Source: Coriolopsis trogii (Eukaryota > Basidiomycota > Agaricomycetes > Polyporales > Polyporaceae). Taken from it: a DNA stretch of 64,000 bases. Position 1 is the stretch's first letter. Every line of letters starts with the position of its first letter. The stretch lies in contig JAHYIO010000005.1 in NCBI GenBank assembly GCA_020543525.1, forward strand, positions 186,001 to 250,000, given 5' to 3'. Made by a program: the position numbers and the translations under genes. Under the pieces are notes generated by a model that saw only the letters and a list, made by a program, of their open reading frames with translations, did no database searches and was not told where the DNA came from. Positions 57,196-64,000 of this stretch are shown in pieces.

Positions 57196-58860
57196 CTATT
57201 CTTCTTCAACTAGCAGCCGCGACTGAACAACAACGGCGCCCGCCCTCGCGGCACGTACGTTTTTGACGCCAGATCTGGGCCAAGCTGTCCATCGGAAGTC
57301 GAGCTCCACATCTTCGATGGATGGTGCTGCGCCGAAGATACGACGGACACAGGCCTCGATGTCAAAGGTGGACATATATTCCTCTACGGTTCTGAACGGC
57401 TGAAGCTGAGGCTCGATTTGATCCCCGGGCCTGCCGAAGTCGAGTTCATAGTGTTCGGTAGCAGGTCGACCTTCAGATTCGAGCAAGAGATCAAGATGGA
57501 ACTTTTGGATAGGTCGTTTCGAAAGAGGAGCGAGAAATGAAGCCTGGTAGGAGTACGTACTCTCAGGACCTGCGCTCGGCAAGGGGGGGTATGCACTCAC
57601 CAGCGTACTATCGATGATCCATCCCGGCTCTCCGAGCGTGAATACGCACCTCACGATCTTCAGCTCCGTGAGATCCTGCAGGCCAGGACTTTGTAAGACA
57701 GCAGCGAGAGTCTGGCCTGGCATCCAGAGATCGCTCCCGACCAACAACTGGAGGAAATGGGGGCGCGCATACTCGAAGACGGCATCAATGCAGTCCATAT
57801 CGAAATTGGAAGACAAATCCGTGTTGATACGTCGTACTCGGCACGGTAATCCGAGGAGGTAGAGGTCAAGGATGGTCCCTGTACACGTATCCAGCTGCGC
57901 CCAGCTCCCTTCACTCCAATGGCCCTCGAGGTTTGACTGGCGATGCGTATCGTAGAGTTCGTCTTCAATCTCGAGATAAGGGTTCCCAACGTAACTTTGC
58001 TCCGTCACGACGGAGAGCGAGGTGAGGTTGGGATATGAGCGGACCCAATGATATGATATTGGCATGTCAAGGCCTTCGAGCTCGAGCGAGCGGAGGTGAG
58101 AGTAGACGGGATACTCGTGAGGTTCGATACTGAAGCCCCTCCATCGATTGCAGAACAAGGAGGTGAGGGTTGTGCGCGCGTTCTTCAAGAGAGAGGCAGG
58201 GTTCAACCGCGGGGCTACTGCATCCGGCAGATCATCATCCGCTCCTGGGAGTTCGTCGGTTGTAAACGTGAAGCGTGCCGTTTCGAGCGGCCAGCGCATG
58301 GCTTCGAACATAGTAAGTGTATGTATTGACCCTTCGTGTATGTCGACATGTTTGATGGAAGTGAGACTGGCGATTGCGAGAGGAAGGTCCGGGTGAGCTC
58401 CGAGGGTCTTCTCGGCATTGCGGAGTTCGAGGGTCTCGAGGTTGGTTGCATTACGGATAGATTTGGCTAGTTCTTGCGCTGTACTAGAGGTCATAGAGAC
58501 GCTCTCATGAAACTTGAGAGATCTCACGTAGAGCCATCGTTTCCCGCGAGGTTCCGCGCCAACAAACAGAAGAAAGGTTGCGATGTCGTGGCCGCTGGTG
58601 AGCTCGACGGGTTCTGCTTGAAGGATGAACTTGGCACAGTGTGTATATAGGTCACGGTTCGTGCGCATCAACGAGGAGATGGTGGTTTGCGCAGAGTAGG
58701 CTGCTATCTTCAGGACAATGTCGAATGGAAGCGTGGCGATCGCATCGGATGTGGCTGTTTTATGTACGGATGATGGAAATTTCGCCTCCATTACTACTGT
58801 CATGCGTGTATGAGTCGTACGCAGCGGAGTCAAGGGATAAAGTCTATACCAGAGACTCAC
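57196..58860 (-). CDS. F-box / leucine-rich-repeat-like protein, up to 554 aa
   Basis: A single open frame with stop at 57196. The first ATG is at 58860; ATGs at 58803 (MTVVMEAKFPSSVHK) and 58791 are closer to the F-box and may be the real start. The F-box-like region is IATLPFDIVLKIAAYSAQTT through MRTNRDLYTHCAKFI. LRR-like segments follow: ATNLETLELRNAE, LTSIKHVDIHEGS, YSHLRSLELEGLD, YPNLTSLSVVTEQ and LQDLTELKIVRCV. The C-terminus ends RLLVEEE. It lacks introns, unlike the other F-box genes here. It is probably an SCF-type adaptor of unknown target. Confidence 0.75.
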   Translation of the reverse strand: MSLWYRLYPLTPLRTTHTRMTVVMEAKFPSSVHKTATSDAIATLPFDIVLKIAAYSAQTTISSLMRTNRDLYTHCAKFILQAEPVELTSGHDIATFLLFVGAEPRGKRWLYVRSLKFHESVSMTSSTAQELAKSIRNATNLETLELRNAEKTLGAHPDLPLAIASLTSIKHVDIHEGSIHTLTMFEAMRWPLETARFTFTTDELPGADDDLPDAVAPRLNPASLLKNARTTLTSLFCNRWRGFSIEPHEYPVYSHLRSLELEGLDMPISYHWVRSYPNLTSLSVVTEQSYVGNPYLEIEDELYDTHRQSNLEGHWSEGSWAQLDTCTGTILDLYLLGLPCRVRRINTDLSSNFDMDCIDAVFEYARPHFLQLLVGSDLWMPGQTLAAVLQSPGLQDLTELKIVRCVFTLGEPGWIIDSTLVSAYPPLPSAGPESTYSYQASFLAPLSKRPIQKFHLDLLLESEGRPATEHYELDFGRPGDQIEPQLQPFRTVEEYMSTFDIEACVRRIFGAAPSIEDVELDFRWTAWPRSGVKNVRAARAGAVVVQSRLLVEEE

Positions 58861-59577
58861 CTTTTAGCTGCTGTGCAGGCTCCGCAGTGGATGGCGAGGA
58901 GTGTGAGCAACTCCACAGCGTGGGGAGACACAAAGGACCATTCGAGTCTCGGCACTGTCGCTCCAGCGCTCGTGGTGTGGGAATCCGTTTCCTTCAAGAG
59001 AGGGCCCCGTTCAACAGATATTCAACCAGTGCTGTCTTGCATTGCTGAACATGCCGACTTGAGACGAGTTGCTTGGACTTGAATGTTGACTCTACCACTG
59101 GAGCGAGCTGTATAGTAGCTGGCGGAGAGGGGATGATAGCCTGGCGGGCTAGGCTACTAATCGACTATGACACGGATTCCGAGTCTGTCACATCGAGCAT
59201 GCTATCATGCACGCATGATTGAGATGTGCTGCACTTCATCCATATTGGACAAAAACTATCGTGATCAATTTTATGTGAGTATCGTACAGATATATATGCG
59301 AGTGATCGAACTGAACGTATTGCATGACTGACACCGTAATGAACATAATAGGGAGGGCCTCCGGATATCACCCGACTCGAACGAACATTGCGGACAGGCC
59401 GCACAGTATGTGACACATCGCCAACCTTTCACTCTGTCGCTATCCTCAGATGACTCAGTGCGATATCTCTAGGTCGTCATCGTAAACAATCCTCGCAGGG
59501 CCGCTAGTATGAGCTGTATTGAGCGTCCGTCATGCAAACTCATATTGTCAGTTGTTTGCGTACCGCTGCTCCTTGCC
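58861..59577. other. Intergenic, no gene recognised
   Basis: This lies between the F-box gene start (-) and the Hsp70-like stop (-). No intact gene is visible. A plus-strand frame at 59509-59739 begins like a signal peptide but overlaps the Hsp70-like 3' end and is not called. Confidence 0.35.
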
Positions 59578-61953
59578 CTAAAGTACGCGATCAATGGAGT
59601 TAACGCACAACCCCACATTGACCGTGACCTCAGATTTGAGGAGACTCACATTCTCCATCCAAGACAACTGGGCTGGGAGCTCGGTGGACCCGCAGATCAG
59701 GACGATGCGGAAGCATTGCTCATAGTAGACACCATTTGATCCAGACTTTGGCTTCTTTGCCACCTGAGATGTGTCCGCGTGTACGGTACATAAGGGAGTG
59801 TATAGCTCTGTTGCACACGCTTGCCATGTCAGCAGCAAAGAGTGCATATTCGAGTCAGGTTGCTCACCTGGATTGACGTCTGTCCACAGTGCAGTACCTA
59901 TGTCCGCTCGGCCTTTGTACGCTAAGATATCCGTGGAAATACTGTTGAGTGTGCGTAATTCTCGTGACTGCTGGCGATATGACTCAGAGACTTCTACATT
60001 GTGTCGCATCCTAGTACCCTTGAAGGTTAGCGGAGCTCTACAATCAGCGAATCATATAATTGTCAGCAGAGCACCAGCATACCTTTATGAGGATGGTTGA
60101 AAAGCAATTTGGAATGTCTACTACACCACTTGGGCGAGTGAATCTGGTATGACGCCTGGAGTAATGTTCATGGTTGTTGGAATCGTAGGCGATAGCGCAA
60201 CCAATGCCATAAGTAACTTTCATGACTCGAGCCAACACAAACTGTTCAATATGAAATGCGACGGCGCCATTTGCAACAGCTTTGTTCCTAGATCAGGTTG
60301 AATGTGTAAACCTATGATGAATGTATGGAACCTTACGTATGAGAGTCCGGGCGATAAAGAGTCAGTCCAATGGCGTTCAGCTTTTCCTTCAGAGCGGAGT
60401 ATAGCCAAGGACTCGCTGCAAAGCCGCCTACTAGAAATACGGTCTGATTTCCAGGTTTGTAACTGTAATTGTATCATTGATACAGGCGTGCAGGCTCACC
60501 GAGGGTTGTGAGGATGCTTCATCGCATTGCTTCATGATGACATTGATGATTGCCTCAATTGATGGTAGAAAGAAAGCTGCCATGTCGGAGCTAGTCAAAC
60601 AAGCCTGGATCAACCTTGGAAAGCATAAAACCAAGTGTTACAAAACGGTTCCTACCCAGATATCATCAACTGCCCACGACGTATGTTCAACGTTGGATCA
60701 TTATGGCGGAGAGATCCTAGCTTAATATATGATGTTTCCTTGTCGTCCTTGAAGACAGGCTTCGTGGACGCATCGAAATAGTCCATCATTGCCCTGATCT
60801 CGTCGTCCTGACTGAATTGCCATGATGTCTTCAGGCTGTCTAAGAGTAGAAAGTTTAGATGCAGAGAATCATTAGTGTGATAACTGTGAGTGTTCTTACC
60901 CCGCAGGAAATGCTCTGCTCTCACGTTGACCTGTGTAGATCCTTGGATGATACCTGTGTACGCTAGTGATTAGTTGCCACCATTTCCGCATTCCATTGCT
61001 TCTCACATTCAGGGGATGCAACCTCCTCAACAGCAACCGGAGAGGCAGTGACAAACCTGTAGCTACTGATATCAATTGTGCCCCCACCAGCATCGACGAC
61101 GATGACACTTTTGTCATTCTATCACCAAGATCATCAGAGATGCACAGATACTCGCCACTCAATTGAGAATACCTCACCTGCAAAACATCACTAGTGAGGC
61201 CATTCTGGATACAGAAATTGAGGCTTGCTTCACCCTCTGTGACAAAGTGAAGTCGTCCATGGCCGGTCGTGGTGTTTGGGACCAGCCCCGCCTTTATGGC
61301 AGCCTCCCGCATTTTTCCTTGTTGAAGACCTTCCCATCCATTCGGATGGGACAGAACAAACTCGATGCGGTCCTCGACGCTCACCCAAAGGCTCTCTCCG
61401 TTGCCATGCGTCTCGCAAATATAGCGATGCGAGCAAGAGTACAGATATCCTAAAAAGTCTGCGAAGACATCGAACACATCTTTGCCCGGCGGTAGTTGGG
61501 GAAGCCGACGTGTCCCGAGGTCGTCGCTCTTGAGCTTGGAGGGACAGAGATGAAGCTTGAACCTGTGAGAGTTCAGCAATACGCAGAGCTCCGAGCCTCG
61601 ACACATACCACTCTACGAATATGAGACCATGATCTTCAACTTCCAGCTCGATACCAGGGCGAGTGGCTTCGGCGCCGACTGCATGCACGGTGCCGTCGGG
61701 ACGATAGTAGAGGATGGAAGGTATTTTTGAGTCTCCGGCCGCATTTTCTTGCCCAGGGAACCTGGTAATAGGTGCACCGACGTCAGCAGGTTTCAGACTC
61801 GTTAGTGGTAACCACTGACCTCGTGATGCCTTGTATTTTTGGGACGTCTCCAGGATCAAGCAGAGCGTAAGCGATGCCGGAGAATGTGGTGCCGATGTCG
61901 ATTCCGAGCACGAGTTTTCGGACGGTTCCGCGGTACGGACTAAAGCAATGCAT
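59578..61953 (-). CDS. Hsp70-like (HSPA12-type) ATPase-domain protein
   Basis: A divergent Hsp70-family protein of the type expanded in fungi, consisting of the actin-like ATPase fold without a standard substrate-binding domain. It starts at 61953 (MHCFSPYRGTVRK). Phosphate-1 motif: LVLGIDIGTTFSGIAYALLD. The frame then runs through SKIPSILYYRPDGTVHAVG, VFADFLGYLYSC, WEGLQQGKMREAAIKAGL and RLHFVTEGEASLNFCIQ. Phosphate-2 motif: VIVVDAGGGTIDISSYRF. Then FFLPSIEAIINVIMKQCDEA, adenosine motif VFLVGGFAASPWLYSALKEK, and NKAVANGAVAFHIEQFVLAR. The C-terminal part includes CFRIVLICGSTEL. About ten introns are present. The role may be chaperone-like or signalling; no partner is evident nearby. Confidence 0.85.
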
Positions 61954-62403
61954 GGCGCCGAGGGTGCAATGTCGAGAGGTTAGATGTCGAGGAGGGTGTA
62001 TGCGCTGAGCATGCAGTAGAAGGAGCATTACGGTCCTCTTTATAGTTTCGATGATGCATTTATTGACGCACCATGAGGGACCAAGTATCGGAGTGCTGCA
62101 GCGATTTGTGACGAATCATGCGTTGTGCAGTTATTGTGAAGAGTCAGCGTGCTGCAGCATCGCTTATAGAACTGAAGGCGATGAGTATACTAGATTGCCG
62201 AAACGGCACGCCAAAGTTTCCCTGCGGAAGCTCCAACTGAACAGTGAACATCATCTGCAGCATCTGCATGGGAACAGCCGCAGCAGTCTGGTCAGTGACA
62301 ACGTCTCACAGAAGCCAGAAACGCACTACTATAAATGTCCGGTTGATATGGGATTGTAAGACCCAACTGCCTCTTCCTAGTACACTACCACGTCCCCGCA
62401 CAT
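61954..62403. promoter_or_regulatory. Divergent promoter region
   Basis: About 450 bp between the divergent Hsp70-like and coiled-coil genes. On the minus strand a TATAAAG lies at about 62043-62037, about 85-90 bp upstream of the Hsp70-like ATG. On the plus strand a TATAAAT lies at 62331-62337, about 70 bp upstream of the coiled-coil start. Confidence 0.5.
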
Positions 62404-63845
62404 ATGGCCTCACCGTTCCTGCCTGAAGCGGTCTGTCAATGGTGAGTTCAAGATCTACGACTGTACACCAAAATCAACATCCCCTCCCGAGCAGGCTGGA
62501 TGCTCGACTCACATCCCTCGAATCCATGCTTCAAGGCAAGGCAAGAATCGGATGCGAAGACACTCAAACAAACGGGAGTTCGATTACTCGCAAGAACATG
62601 CCAATGCATGAGGCAGAATTTTGCGCAGCGTTTCGAACATCGCGCATGCAGGAGGAGGAAATTTCCAGGTTGAAGCAGGAGATCCACGACTTGCAACACC
62701 AAATCCTCCAGCTTACGCGGCAAAACGAGCATCTGAAGACCGAAGTGTGTGGAGCGACGCGCAATCTCTCCATCGCGAATAGCCACCACCAGGCAACGCA
62801 GGACCTCCTGGCAACCAAGTCCTCGGAGCTACGAGAGGCACACGCGTACCTGACGAAAGATGACGAGCTCGCTGATAGTGACGTTCTGCGTATCCTCAGC
62901 GTTCTCAACGCTACAATCTTCCAGACCACAGCATTGATCACCGACAAATTCTTTCCAAGTCAGAGCCCTCATAATGCTCAAGCCGGAGCAGAGGCCGAAC
63001 GCGCCTTCGCGCGACTCTACAGCTCCCGGGGGGTTGGACAGGACCTCCTCGACGCAATGCGCAGGTATGACCATGGCAAGGATTCGACTATTGTCTGCAT
63101 CGCTCTCCAAGCGGTGATGGCCTCCTTTGCCCACTATTTGTGCGTCACATGGGATCTTGAGTTCGAAGACTTCAGGACGGGAGGTGTGTTCAAAACGGTT
63201 TACAGTCATATCAGAGCAACCGGTAGGACCAAATTAGTGCCTACGACGCCCTCAAGTGACTGACAATCTCTAGAATTCCAATCCGTTGCAGGGAGGTGGC
63301 GCGCGCTGAGTCGTGCGCATATTAAGGCCTGCAATCCGGGAGCTCAGTGGCTCTCCGCCACGTCGGAATCGAAGCTCGTTGACTATGTCGTAGACGTACT
63401 CCTCGCGTCCCGAGCGCATAACTCGACGGGCGCGATACGAGAGGAGCTCGCCAGCGTGTCCACCGCACTCAGCAATATAGTTCAAAACGCGCTCGAAGTT
63501 CGAAGCATCACTGGAGAACGGATCGTATCGAACGATCTCGTCGTGACCATGGTCGACCCGGGCGACAAGTTCGACGCTGCTCTCATGGTGGACGAAGACT
63601 CGCCATCAAAGACGCGTCGCAGAGACGAGGATCGTATCGTTCTATGCACAACAGAGCTAGGACTCGTGCGAGAGGAGATGGAGTGCCGTAACGAGGGACA
63701 ACAAGGAGCTCATTGGGAGCCGCGTCTTGTTGTCCTCGCCAAACCACGTGTTGTCCTAGTGGACATGTTGCGTGAGCTGGCCACGAGTAAGTCGCACTTC
63801 GTTACCAGTACTCGCAGCTTCGAACTTGTCTCAGCCGAGGGCTGA
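62404..63845 (+). CDS. Coiled-coil protein of unknown function, copy 2
   Basis: Exon 1 starts at 62404 (MASPFLPEAVCQW) and is spliced (GTGAGT...GAGCAG) to LDARLTSLESMLQGKARIG. A coiled coil follows (EEEISRLKQEIHDLQHQILQ and beyond), then an alpha-helical part (RILSVLNATIFQTTALITDK, VCIALQAVMASFAHYL). An intron (GTAGGA...CTCTAG) leads to EFQSVAGRWRALSRAHIKAC. Later segments, LVDYVVDVLLASRAH, ALEVRSITGERIVSNDLVV and DEDRIVLCTTELGL, parallel LAERIADLLIVAGGY, ALDLQRMTGEEITSCDYEVL and VVLDTIVYELGL of the gene at 51213-52631. The extreme C-terminus after LRELAT is uncertain because of a GTAAGT there. It lacks the N-terminal hydrophobic segment of copy 1. Confidence 0.75.
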
Positions 63846-64000
63846 TGTACGCGGTAGCTCAATGAGGCCCTGTGCGATCCCTCGCGCACAATCGCATAAG
63901 TCGCTGTTTACTCTGGTACGCACGATGCTGCTCACCTCTCGCATTTCTGTTCCGCTAATCGACCGCGAGTAGGTCATAGTCGTGTCTCGTGCCGTATTTG
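63846..64000. other. Right end of window
   Basis: Too short to interpret. It may contain the 3' end of the coiled-coil gene or an additional exon. Confidence 0.2.

Noticed and set aside
59509..59739. Plus-strand frame with a signal-peptide-like start (MSCIERPSCKLILSVVC)
   Set aside because: It overlaps the coding 3' end of the Hsp70-like gene on the other strand and shows no family resemblance.
1..64000. CRISPR arrays, prophage, LTR retrotransposons or rRNA genes
   Set aside because: No regularly spaced repeats, reverse transcriptase, integrase or rRNA-like sequence was seen on either strand.

Overview
The window looks like nuclear DNA of a basidiomycete fungus, most likely an Agaricomycete of the wood- or litter-decay type. 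Genes are dense, on both strands, and broken by many introns of about 50-70 nt with GT...CTNAC...YAG signals. The families present are typical of mushroom-forming fungi: F-box/LRR proteins, DUF6534 membrane proteins, DUF4246, Hsp70-like ATPases, GH28 pectinases and HSL-type esterases. There is no bacterial, viral or CRISPR signal. All identifications come from reading translations by eye; splice sites were assigned from consensus and reading frame.

Left part (1-22 kb). A duplicated set surrounds a single-copy core. On the left are an F-box gene, a GH28 pectinase (+) and a gene of an unrecognised family, here called X (-). On the right are the second GH28 (-) and the second X (+), in opposite orientations to the first pair. 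A short inverted repeat carrying the same 12 starting codons lies at 23-78 and 18978-19037. The core holds nucleoporin Nup107/Nup84 (+) and two genes of unknown function. A 419-bp MITE-like element with perfect 42-bp terminal inverted repeats lies at 5038-5456.

Middle part (22-36 kb). An F-box gene (22002-23623) has a partial, intron-containing copy at 30341-30622. Between them lie a poorly resolved low-complexity stretch (24.6-26.3 kb) and a TMEM184/DUF300 membrane-protein gene with very small exons, one of only 8 nt.

Esterase region (31-55 kb). Five alpha/beta-hydrolase (HSL, fold-3) genes occur at 31.1 (+), 41.0 (+), 42.8 (-), 44.8 (-) and 53.6 kb (+). Two DUF6534 membrane-protein genes in opposite orientation lie beside the first two, with a SAM methyltransferase gene and a nested MITE between them. 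A DUF4246 oxygenase-like gene has a small fragment of itself at 35.6 kb. A decayed zinc-type alcohol dehydrogenase/quinone reductase gene sits at 49.0-49.8 kb. Three of the five esterases use a GC instead of a GT donor at the same intron.

Right part (51-64 kb). Two members of a coiled-coil family of unknown function (51.2 and 62.4 kb) bracket an esterase, two F-box genes and an Hsp70-like gene. Overall the window mixes housekeeping genes (Nup107, TMEM184) with expanded lineage-specific families and fresh duplication debris. The genes do not form one obvious pathway, although the GH28 enzymes and esterases would fit breakdown of plant cell wall material.
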